Part shown: one piece after another, positions 1-7,291 of the stretch
Layout: the number at the start of each line of letters is the position of its first letter
How positions within the stretch are numbered: position 1 is the first letter of the stretch
NCBI GenBank assembly: GCA_934700375.1
Contig: CAKUXT010000005.1
Location: forward strand, 1 to 24,523
Direction: 5' to 3'
DNA: 24,523 nucleotides
From: an uncultured Bacilli bacterium
GTDB taxonomy: Bacteria; Bacillota_I; Bacilli_A; RFN20; CAG-288
The notes under the pieces: generated by a model
Databases searched by the model: none
The model's input: the letters and a program-made list of their open reading frames with translations, nothing else
Told to the model about the DNA's origin: nothing
Made by a program: the position numbers and the translations under genes

Positions 1-1
1 C

Positions 2-1942
2 TTGAACACATTGAAGACAGATGCCGAATATACAAAAGAAGAGCAGGAAGCTCTTAATCAGGCTATCAAAGAAGCAAGAGAGAAAAAGATCAAAGAAGCG
101 ACAATCTCCGATATCAATCAGTACCGCAAGGAAGAGAGAAAGACCGCTCTTTCTCTTCAGACTGAAGAGATCAAAAAGATTGATGCTTTGACAACAAAGG
201 AAGAGATTGAATCCTATTCTCTTGCTGCTTATCAGGCTGAAGTCAAGAAACTGAGAACTAATGCTGACTATACAATGGATGAGATGGTCAATTATCACTA
301 CTATCCTTCCAAATGGCCTTTGGTCAATGAACATGGTTATACCTACACAAGAGAGGGAGACCACGTCAAGACCAAGGAAGTCGGTTATATCTTCGATTCT
401 TTGAACACCTATAGTGATGTCACTTTCACCTTCACAGTCGATGCTCCTGCTGATACTGGAGCTACCGGAATCCTTTTAGCTACCAACAGCGATTACAATG
501 ACGGTATCACCGGATACTTGATCAATATCACCTGCGACAGTACAAAAGGCCATCAGTATCTTCGGGTCTACAATGTTGAGAATGCCTATGGTTCTTATGA
601 TCCTGAATCCAAATCCAGACTCGATTATATCGATGGATGGGAATATGAGAAGACAGGCGGAAAAGTCCTCGGCACAACCTTCCGCATTGCCAAAGAGGGA
701 AGCACCATCAAGATGTATGATGAGAAGCAGTATCAGGAGAATCCTGATTCTGCAACCGTCATGACTGCTGACCTTACAAAGCATGGATTCCCAGTTCACA
801 ACGACCTTCATTTCGGTATTCTCAACTGGGACGGAAGAGATGCTAATATCGCTATCAATAGCATCGTCTCACCGGATGATAACATCATCGATGGTGTCAA
901 AACAGCAAAGTTCTACGCTGACAAATATCTTGAGACAGTCGATCAGTCGATCTATCGTGAAGTCGAGAAAGCTTCTTTGGTTGCAAAGATGAAAGAGCTG
1001 ACTGACTTATATGTTGCTGAAAATGTTACATATCAGTCTATTATTGACAAGCTTAACGAACTGAAAACTTTCATTCCAACATTGAAAACGGCCGCTCAGT
1101 ATCAGGCTGAGGAAGATGCCAAGAATCTTTCCAAAGTCCAAGAGATGAAGATCAACAGCATGTTCTATTACAACGAGAATTCCTACTCTGCTGAAACAGC
1201 TCCTAAAGTCTTGGCCATCTATAATGAGGCCAAGGATGCTGTCAATGCTCTCACCTCTATTGAAGCGGTCAACGCCTTTGATTTCACTCCTTATCAGACA
1301 AGAATCAATGCTCTTGGTGATAATGTCACCGACTTCTACAAGGAGATGAAGGAAACACCGACTCAGTCTTCCTGGGACCTCATCCAGCAGCATGCTGCTC
1401 AGTGGCAGTACGATGATCATAAGATGACAGTCAACAGTGTTGCCTGGCAAATGGGAAAGAGCGACTATTCCGACTTTGATATCGTCCTCAACTTCAACTC
1501 TGCATCGCAGTTCAATGCCGGTGCCGATTTCAGAAGCATCATCGTCAGAGGCCGTCCTAATGAAGCACATCCTGATGCCATGAGCGGATATGTCATCAAC
1601 TTCTGCAATATGGGTGATGCACAGTATGTCCAGATTTTCTATCTTGAATACTTCTGGGGCTATACCAATGGCAACTTCCAGTATTTAGGCGGCTTAGTCA
1701 GCAAGACTCCTGTCAATGATACAACCTATCGTGTCTCTTTCATCGGAAGCACCTGCAGCATCTATTACGAAAATGAATACAAAAAGGGCGAAGAAAACGT
1801 TCCTGCCGCTGTTGCAGACTTGAGTGCTGGAAACACTCTTCCTGTTTACACATCCGGTAAATTAGGCGGTGTCTGTTGGGCCGCCGATCCTAACAATTGC
1901 CCTGCTGCTGACTTCAATATCACTTCGATCACCCGTCGTTGA
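2..1942 (+). CDS. Large secreted/surface protein with two lectin-like domains, 3' part only
   Basis: The reading frame is open from the left edge, so the N-terminus, any signal peptide and probably further domains lie outside the window; the TTG at position 2 is only the first in-frame start-type codon. The visible 646 residues alternate charged helical stretches (about 1-95 and 300-450, rich in Lys/Glu/Ala) with two beta-rich regions (about 100-300 and 455-646). These look like concanavalin/LamG-type or DUF1080-like sandwiches: both carry Tyr/Trp/Asn-rich strands and the pattern 'gly-tyr-X-ile-asn' (YLINITC near 171, YVINFCN near 531). The two sandwiches resemble each other and may be an internal duplication. 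No LPXTG signal or C-terminal membrane helix is seen; the chain ends just after the second sandwich. Such domains usually bind glycans at the cell surface. The substrate is unknown, and the family call is by eye only. Confidence 0.7.
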   Translation: MNTLKTDAEYTKEEQEALNQAIKEAREKKIKEATISDINQYRKEERKTALSLQTEEIKKIDALTTKEEIESYSLAAYQAEVKKLRTNADYTMDEMVNYHYYPSKWPLVNEHGYTYTREGDHVKTKEVGYIFDSLNTYSDVTFTFTVDAPADTGATGILLATNSDYNDGITGYLINITCDSTKGHQYLRVYNVENAYGSYDPESKSRLDYIDGWEYEKTGGKVLGTTFRIAKEGSTIKMYDEKQYQENPDSATVMTADLTKHGFPVHNDLHFGILNWDGRDANIAINSIVSPDDNIIDGVKTAKFYADKYLETVDQSIYREVEKASLVAKMKELTDLYVAENVTYQSIIDKLNELKTFIPTLKTAAQYQAEEDAKNLSKVQEMKINSMFYYNENSYSAETAPKVLAIYNEAKDAVNALTSIEAVNAFDFTPYQTRINALGDNVTDFYKEMKETPTQSSWDLIQQHAAQWQYDDHKMTVNSVAWQMGKSDYSDFDIVLNFNSASQFNAGADFRSIIVRGRPNEAHPDAMSGYVINFCNMGDAQYVQIFYLEYFWGYTNGNFQYLGGLVSKTPVNDTTYRVSFIGSTCSIYYENEYKKGEENVPAAVADLSAGNTLPVYTSGKLGGVCWAADPNNCPAADFNITSITRR

Positions 1943-1962
1943 TTCTATTGTTTTAGTTATCG

Positions 1963-1998
1963 CTGCCCTTTGATGAGATACCATTGAAGGGCAGTTTT
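1963..1998 (+). terminator. Rho-independent terminator after the surface protein gene
   Basis: The arms CTGCCCTTTGATG (1963-1975) and CATTGAAGGGCAG (1982-1994) pair over 13 positions, with two G-U wobbles, around a 6-nt loop and are followed by TTTT. It lies 20 bp after the stop codon, so it ends the upstream transcript and isolates secA. Confidence 0.88.
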
Positions 1999-2117
1999 CA
2001 ATTCACTTTCTATGCTTTGCATAGCCTTTCAAGGCTCATATCAGCAAAAATAACTACATTTCTTATATATATTTAATATATCTTTTGTTTTTAGGTCGGA
2101 AGAATGGTATATTTTAC

Positions 2118-2146
2118 TTGGCATATTTTGGCCTGTCTTTTTTAAT
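2118..2146 (+). promoter_or_regulatory. Sigma-A type promoter for the secA operon
   Basis: TTGGCA (2118-2123) and TTTAAT (2141-2146) are each one mismatch from consensus and are separated by 17 bp. A second, weaker pair (TTGGCC 2128, TTTAAA 2151) is shifted by 10 bp. The preceding 100 bp are AT-rich, with nothing else recognisable. The predicted start is about 40 nt before the ATG of secA, whose AGGAG sits at 2181-2185. Confidence 0.65.
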
Positions 2147-2192
2147 AGGCTTTAAATATTGTGTGCGACATATTCAATAAAGGAGTACGACA

Positions 2193-4715
2193 ATGAGTTT
2201 TCTCGATAAATTATTCCGCATCGATGCCAGAGCATTCCAGAAGATTCAGAAGAAAGCAAAGAGAGTCTTTGAATACGAAGACAAGTTCCGTTTGCTTACT
2301 GATGAAGAACTGAAGGCAATGACACCTTATCTGAAGAAGAAACTTGCTGATGGACAGAGTGTCGATGATATTCTCCCTGAAGCATTTGCGACAGCCAGAG
2401 AGGCTGGCCGCCGTGTCTTAGGCCAGTTCCCTTATCCTGTTCAGGTTTTCGGTTCCACCGTCCTCAATGAAGGCGACGTCGCCGAAATGAGAACCGGTGA
2501 AGGTAAGACCTTGACCGCTACAATGGCTGTCTACCTCAACGCTTTGGAAGGAAAGGGAACTCACGTTGTTACCGTCAACGAATACTTGGCAAGCCGTGAC
2601 GCTGACTGGATGGGCAACATCTATCGTTTTTTAGGCTTGACCGTCGGTGTCAACCTCAGAGAAAAAGATACCAAGCAGAAACAGGAAGCTTATCTTTGCG
2701 ATATCACTTATACAACCAACTCCGAAGTCGGTTTCGACTATCTGAGAGACAATATGGCAAAGACAGTTCAGAACAGAGTTCTTCGCGGCCTCCACTATGC
2801 GATCGTCGATGAAGCTGACTCTATTTTGATTGATGAATCCCGTACGCCTCTTATCATCTCCGGCGGAAGCGGCATCACCGCCTCCTCCTACTTGACAGCA
2901 GACCGTGTTGTCAAGATGATGAGAAAAGACAGAGATTACACCATCGATGTCGAAAAGAAGGTTGCAACACTCACTGACCGCGGCGTCGAACTCGTTCAGA
3001 AGATGTTCTCCCTCGATAACCTCTTCGATGCTCAGTGGGCCGATCTTACCCATCGTATCCAGCAGGCTTTGAAGGCCAACTACATCATGAAGCGCGATGT
3101 CGAATACATGGTAGCCGATGATGAGATCATGCTCATCGATGGCTTCACCGGCCGTGTCATGAAGGGAAGAGAATATTCTGATGGTCTTCAGCAGGCTCTT
3201 CAGGCCAAGGAACATGTTTCCATCAAGCCTGAGACTGTCACACTTGCTACAATCACCTATCAGAACTTCTTCCGTCTTTACGATAAGCTCGCCGGTATGA
3301 CCGGTACTGCAAAGACCGAGGAAGAAGAATTCCGTAAGGTCTACAACATGCGTGTCGTCACCATTCCTACCAATAGACCGATTCAGCGTTTTGATGACAA
3401 TGATGCCATCTTCGGAAACGAAGAGGCCAAATACAATGCTCTTGTCGCCGATGTCAAAGACAGACATGAGCATGGACAGCCGGTTCTTATCGGTACTCCT
3501 TCTGTCGAAAAGTCTGAAATTGTCGATCAGAAGCTTACCGCTTTAGGAATTCCACACGAAGTCTTAAACGCCAAGAACCACGCCCGTGAAGCAAACATCA
3601 TCGCAGAGGCTGGTCAGAAGGGCTCTGTCACCATCGCTACCAACATGGCAGGCCGTGGTACTGATATTAAGTTAGGAGAAGGTGTCAAGAGCATCGCCAA
3701 GGACGAAAAGGAAGAGAAGGAAAGACATTATAACGGTCTTGCCGTTCTCGCAACAGAAAGAAACGAATCCAGACGTATCGATAACCAGCTCAAGGGCCGT
3801 TCTGGACGTCAGGGCGATCCTGGATATTCCAAGTTCTACGTTTCTCTTCAGGACGAACTCTTCATCCGTTTTGCTCCGCAGTCCACAAAGAACCTTTATG
3901 AGAAATTAGGAGATGAAGCCTTTGAATCCAGAATGATGATGAAGGCCATCACTTCCGCTCAGAAGAGAGTCGAAGGACAGAACTTCGATACTCGTAAACA
4001 GCTTCTCAACTACGATGATGTTCTCTCCCGTCAGAGAAAGATCATGTACGAAAGAAGAGACCATATTCTTTTCAGCAAGACCATTTCCGAAACGATTCCG
4101 GATTACTTCATGCTCTGTGCCAAAGAGATCTGCAATCAGTCCTTCTATATCAAAGATCAGGAAAAGGTCATGGATGCAAAGAAATTGCAGGCTGCCTGTG
4201 AAAAGGTTCTCTCCTTGGAGGAAAACGAAATCAATCTTTCTTCTTTGGATGGTGTCTCCTATGAAGATGCCAAGGAACTTCTCGGTGCCAAGCTCCAGAG
4301 ACTTTACAAAGACCATGGAAAAGACTGGACTCAGGAGATGAGAGACTTTGCCGAAAAGACCGTCACGCTCGATTGCATCGACCGCAGATGGACAAAACAT
4401 ATCGACCAGATGTCCAAGCTCCGTGACGCTATCTGGCTCCGTTCCTACGCTCAGACCGATCCTCTTCAGGCCTATACCAATGAAGGATTCGAGATGTTCG
4501 ATCGTATGAACGCCTCTATCGCTTCTGATGTCTGCCGTACACTTCTCCATGTCGCTTTCAGACAGCAGGAGAAACCGAAGACTCCAATCCAGCATGTTGA
4601 GACTGAAGCAAAGCCGAAGACTCCTGATGTCAAATTCAATCCGGAAACTGATGTCAACATCACGCCGGATGATGACGGCATTGACAGAAGCAATCCGACT
4701 GCCAAGATCAATTAA
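2193..4715 (+). CDS. secA: Preprotein translocase ATPase SecA
   Basis: SecA is the ATPase motor that pushes unfolded preproteins through the SecYEG channel. The 840-residue chain has the family's full order. Walker A is TGEGKT (101-106), inside the conserved MRTGEGKTLTAT block. Walker B DEAD (206-209) is followed by SILIDESRTPLIISG. The AGMTGTA motif and PTNRP precede the second RecA-like fold, which holds MAGRGTDIKLGEGV and the GRSGRQGDPG arginine-finger block; helical scaffold and wing domains follow. The start is set by AGGAG 7 nt before the ATG. The C-terminus is an acidic, Pro-rich tail without the Cys-rich zinc (SEC-C) motif found in many SecA proteins, so SecB-type docking through that motif is not expected. 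prfB follows 56 bp downstream, as in Bacillus, suggesting co-transcription. Confidence 0.98.
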   Translation: MSFLDKLFRIDARAFQKIQKKAKRVFEYEDKFRLLTDEELKAMTPYLKKKLADGQSVDDILPEAFATAREAGRRVLGQFPYPVQVFGSTVLNEGDVAEMRTGEGKTLTATMAVYLNALEGKGTHVVTVNEYLASRDADWMGNIYRFLGLTVGVNLREKDTKQKQEAYLCDITYTTNSEVGFDYLRDNMAKTVQNRVLRGLHYAIVDEADSILIDESRTPLIISGGSGITASSYLTADRVVKMMRKDRDYTIDVEKKVATLTDRGVELVQKMFSLDNLFDAQWADLTHRIQQALKANYIMKRDVEYMVADDEIMLIDGFTGRVMKGREYSDGLQQALQAKEHVSIKPETVTLATITYQNFFRLYDKLAGMTGTAKTEEEEFRKVYNMRVVTIPTNRPIQRFDDNDAIFGNEEAKYNALVADVKDRHEHGQPVLIGTPSVEKSEIVDQKLTALGIPHEVLNAKNHAREANIIAEAGQKGSVTIATNMAGRGTDIKLGEGVKSIAKDEKEEKERHYNGLAVLATERNESRRIDNQLKGRSGRQGDPGYSKFYVSLQDELFIRFAPQSTKNLYEKLGDEAFESRMMMKAITSAQKRVEGQNFDTRKQLLNYDDVLSRQRKIMYERRDHILFSKTISETIPDYFMLCAKEICNQSFYIKDQEKVMDAKKLQAACEKVLSLEENEINLSSLDGVSYEDAKELLGAKLQRLYKDHGKDWTQEMRDFAEKTVTLDCIDRRWTKHIDQMSKLRDAIWLRSYAQTDPLQAYTNEGFEMFDRMNASIASDVCRTLLHVAFRQQEKPKTPIQHVETEAKPKTPDVKFNPETDVNITPDDDGIDRSNPTAKIN

Positions 4716-4771
4716 TCATTCGTTAGCCTATCAGTAATATTATTGAATAATAAAGAAAGGAGGGCCTTACA

Positions 4772-5894
4772 ATGAAAGAACTATTCGAACTCAACAACAT
4801 GTATGAGAACATTTCTACCCAGCTGCTTGATTTGCAAGGCTGTCTTTGACCTTCCAGAATTAGAGAAAAAGGAGGCTGAGCTTTCAGCGATGACTGTCGA
4901 TCCTTCTTTCTGGAAAGATCAGGGACGCGCCAAGGAAATCAACCGCCAATTAGCCGATATCAACTATAAGTTAAACAGCATCAAAGACTTCCAGAAGAAA
5001 CTGGATTCCATCAAAGAGTCCCTTGATTTTCTCAAGATTGAGAATGACAAGGACATCTTTGATGATGCCGATGCTTCTTTAGTCCAGCTTGACAAAAGCT
5101 TCAACGAATTCCAGAAAGGAATCTTCTATTCTGGAAAATACGATAATTGCGATGCCATTTTGGAATTCCATCCGGGTGCTGGCGGAACTGAAGCTCACGA
5201 CTGGGCCGGCATGCTTTTAAGAATGTACGAAAGATTTGCAGAATCCAACGGCTTCAAGTTCAAGCTTGTCGATATCCTTGAAGGTGAAGAAGCCGGAATT
5301 TCGTCTGCAACTCTTGAAATCAGTGGAAAAATGGCTTACGGAAATCTTCACGGAGAAAGCGGTGTTCACCGCCTTGTCAGAATCTCTCCGTTTGATTCCG
5401 GAGGAAGCAGACATACCTCGTTTGCATCCGTTTCTGTCATGCCTGTCATTAAGGATGACATCGATGTTGTGATCAATCCTAGCGACTTAAGAATCGATAC
5501 CTATTACTCCTCCGGTGCAGGTGGTCAGAACGTCAACAAGACCGAGTCCGCTGTCCGTATCACCCATCTTCCTACTGGCATTGTTGTCTCCTGTCAGATT
5601 GAAAGAGACCAGCTTGCCAATAAGGAATTCTGTATGGAGATGCTCAAATCCAAACTCTTCCAGTTGGAAGAGAAGAAGAGACAGGAAGAGATGGACAAGA
5701 TCTCAGGGGTCAAGAAGGATATCTCCTTCTCCTCTCAGATCCGTTCCTATGTTTTCTGTCCTTATACCTTAGTCAAAGATCATCGAAGCGATTATTCGGA
5801 AGTCAATGTTCAGTCCGTCATGGATGGAAACATCAATAACTTCATTGATGCTTACCTGAAATGGGACTTCAGAAGAACTCACAATATCAAGTAA
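4772..5894 (+). CDS. prfB: Peptide chain release factor 2, programmed +1 frameshift
   Basis: RF2 recognises UGA and UAA stops and triggers peptide release. The gene starts at ATG 4772 behind AAAGGAGGG. It reads 25 codons to CTT (4844-4846), meets an in-frame TGA (4847-4849), and continues in the +1 frame from GAC (4848), giving a 373-residue product by join 4772-4846 and 4848-5894. In that numbering the stop-recognition tripeptide SPF falls at 205-207 and the catalytic GGQ at 250-252, the same positions as in E. coli RF2, which supports the join. An ATG at 4803 in the downstream frame is not a credible start: it would lose the N-terminus and has no ribosome binding site. The gene lies 56 bp after secA and 11 bp before the next gene, so it is probably the middle of a three-gene operon. 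Confidence 0.96.
4833..4850 (+). promoter_or_regulatory. prfB autoregulatory frameshift site
   Basis: The core CTT TGA C (4844-4850) is the classical RF2 recoding site at codons 25-26. When RF2 is scarce the ribosome pauses at UGA, and the tRNA-Leu slips +1 onto UUU. The internal Shine-Dalgarno-like element is weak here: only AAGG (4836-4839) precedes CTT, instead of the AGGGGG of E. coli, though its spacing is similar. Confidence 0.9.
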
Positions 5895-5905
5895 CAGGTG
5901 TGCTC

Positions 5906-7033
5906 ATGCGAAAGATAAGTACTTGGGCACAGAGACAGTGGAAGATTGTCAAAAGCGAATTCACGAATGAACCTCCTAGAAAGATCATCAAGAATCTGCT
6001 TTTGGTCTTTTTCGGGGCTGTCTTGGTCGCTTTCGGAGATTCTTTCTTCGTCATTCCGATGAATATCATCTCCGGCGGCGTTGCTTCTATTGCAATGCTG
6101 ATTCATAAGATTCCCAGATTTTCTCTGCTTCCTGTCAACACTTACGTTCTCATCGTCACCTGGACTTTCTTCATCCTAGGTCTGATATTCTTAGGACTGA
6201 AATATTCGCTTCATACTTTGATTTATACGATTTCCTATCCTCTTGTTGTCATGCTCTTCAGTTACATCAGCAAGAATGTCGTTGTCGATAATATTCGCAT
6301 TTTCGATATCACCCAGTTAGGAAAAGATATTGAGATATCAAATGGCATCATCATTCCCTTTGAAGGGAATAAAGATGCGATGCTGTTATTAGCTTACTTT
6401 GTATCCAGTGTCTTAGGCGGCCTTCTGATCGGTTCCGGTATGGGACTCACTCTTGCAGGGGGCGGCTCCAGCGGTGGAACAGATGTCATCAACCTTTTAG
6501 CCAACAAATATCTGCATATCAAAGTCGGAACATCTTCTTTCATCGTCGATTCCATATTGATCCTTGCCGGATTCTTCACCAATGGATTCAATCTTCTTCC
6601 CACTCTAGTCGGTCTTATCACCGCACTTCTATGCTCGATCATGATCGATAAGGTGTTCTTAGGAAACAATCAATACTATTTAGCGATGATCATCTCCAAG
6701 AAATGGCCTGAGATCAATGAATTCATCAATGAACATTTAGGAAGAGGAACGACTCTCTTAAAAGCACAGGGCGGATATACAAAGAACGACACAGTCGTTC
6801 TTGAGGTCTGCTTTGACAGAGTCGATTACAATATCATCCGTGAAAGCATCAATGCGATCGATCCTAACGCCTTTGTCACAGTCATGCAGACAAAGGAAAT
6901 ATTAGGATATGGATTCAGCAGAACGACGCCGAAGTCAGATAGACAGGATATTGCTATGTCTGCTGATGAGACAAGAAAACTGGTCTCAAAAGCTAGAACG
7001 AAGAGAAAGAATACGTTCAAAGAAGATTTTTAA
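5906..7033 (+). CDS. YitT-family membrane protein with C-terminal DUF2179 domain
   Basis: The 375-residue protein has a short basic N-terminus, then about six hydrophobic helices (roughly residues 30-250) of the YitT/DUF161 type. A Gly-rich signature, LAGGGSSGGTDVINLLANK, lies near residue 190. A soluble C-terminal domain (about 270-350, with RGTTLLKAQGGYTKNDTVVL) matches the DUF2179 fold common in this family. The biochemical function of YitT proteins is not established; a transport or sensing role is plausible. I chose ATG 5906 because AGGTG lies 5 nt upstream; an earlier in-frame ATG at 5861 would overlap prfB by 34 bp and adds a non-conserved stretch. It sits 11 bp after prfB and is followed at once by a terminator, so it looks like the last gene of the secA-prfB operon. 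Confidence 0.88.
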   Translation: MRKISTWAQRQWKIVKSEFTNEPPRKIIKNLLLVFFGAVLVAFGDSFFVIPMNIISGGVASIAMLIHKIPRFSLLPVNTYVLIVTWTFFILGLIFLGLKYSLHTLIYTISYPLVVMLFSYISKNVVVDNIRIFDITQLGKDIEISNGIIIPFEGNKDAMLLLAYFVSSVLGGLLIGSGMGLTLAGGGSSGGTDVINLLANKYLHIKVGTSSFIVDSILILAGFFTNGFNLLPTLVGLITALLCSIMIDKVFLGNNQYYLAMIISKKWPEINEFINEHLGRGTTLLKAQGGYTKNDTVVLEVCFDRVDYNIIRESINAIDPNAFVTVMQTKEILGYGFSRTTPKSDRQDIAMSADETRKLVSKARTKRKNTFKEDF

Positions 7034-7038
7034 AGCGG

Positions 7039-7063
7039 TGGTCAGCTTCGGCTGACCATTTTG
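7039..7063 (+). terminator. UUCG-loop terminator ending the secA-prfB-yitT unit
   Basis: TGGTCAGC (7039-7046) pairs perfectly with GCTGACCA (7051-7058) around a TTCG tetraloop and is followed by TTTTG. The right half, from 7045 on, belongs to a direct repeat that recurs at 8680. Confidence 0.85.
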
Positions 7064-7090
7064 TTTGGGACGAAAATCAAATCACTATTT
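7045..7090 (+). repeat. Direct repeat, copy 1 (~46 bp)
   Basis: From GCTTCGGCTGACC through TGGGACGAAAATCAAATC to ATTT, this 46-bp segment matches 8680-8726 in the same orientation with two substitutions and one 1-nt indel. Copy 1 overlaps the terminator and runs into an inverted repeat. The two copies bracket lipoprotein gene 1. Confidence 0.9.
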
Positions 7091-7117
7091 CATATTTTGT
7101 CACTTTTATGAAATAGC
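7084..7117. promoter_or_regulatory. Operator-like inverted repeat, same geometry as the fic operator array
   Basis: ACTATTTC (7084-7091) and GAAATAGC (7110-7117) form an inverted pair whose starts are 26 bp apart. The perfect core arms CTATTTCATA and TATGAAATAG (7085-7094, 7107-7116) enclose 12 nt. The fic promoter uses GTTATTTC/GAAATAAC pairs at the same 26-bp step. A possible promoter, TTGTCA (7097) and TATATA (7120) with a 17-bp spacer, lies over it, with the right half-site in the spacer. A protein-binding role is inferred. Confidence 0.6.
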
Positions 7118-7179
7118 AGTATATATCTTTGGGTCTTTGTATTATTCTTGTAAAAAACAAACATCTTATTTTCATATAT

Positions 7180-7209
7180 TTCACATTTTGTGTTTTTTTT
7201 CGATATAAT
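7180..7209 (+). promoter_or_regulatory. Promoter of lipoprotein gene 1
   Basis: TTCACA (7180-7185) and a perfect TATAAT (7204-7209) are 18 bp apart. Transcription would start near 7216, giving a ~76-nt leader before ATG 7292. Confidence 0.65.
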
Positions 7210-7237
7210 AGGGACGTTGTCATTTTTCAAACATGTT

Positions 7238-7291
7238 GTTCTTGGACAAATTAAAAGGGGAAAAAGAGGGACCAAGACCTCAACTACAAGT
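7238..7291 (+). promoter_or_regulatory. Structured leader of lipoprotein gene 1
   Basis: TCTTGG (7240-7245) can pair with CCAAGA (7272-7277), looping out a purine-rich tract that holds AAAAGGGG and AGAGGGA. The stem ends 14 nt before the ATG, and no Shine-Dalgarno sequence lies at the usual 5-10 nt distance. Lipoprotein gene 2 has a leader of the same layout. A 20-codon ORF (ATG 7233 to TGA 7293) spans the leader and overlaps the lipoprotein ATG as ATGA, but no counterpart exists in the second leader. Confidence 0.5.

Noticed and set aside
2631..3473. Long minus-strand open frame inside secA
   Set aside because: Codon-bias shadow of secA; no start signal and no recognisable domain.
4803..4850. 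prfB starting at ATG 4803 without frameshift
   Set aside because: No ribosome site there; the join through the codon-26 frameshift restores the N-terminus and places SPF and GGQ at the expected positions.
7045..7117. Reading 7045-7117 as the scar of a deleted second fic copy
   Set aside because: The left part matches the fic 3' end, but the operator pair matches fic upstream DNA better in the opposite orientation, so a simple internal deletion is not well supported.
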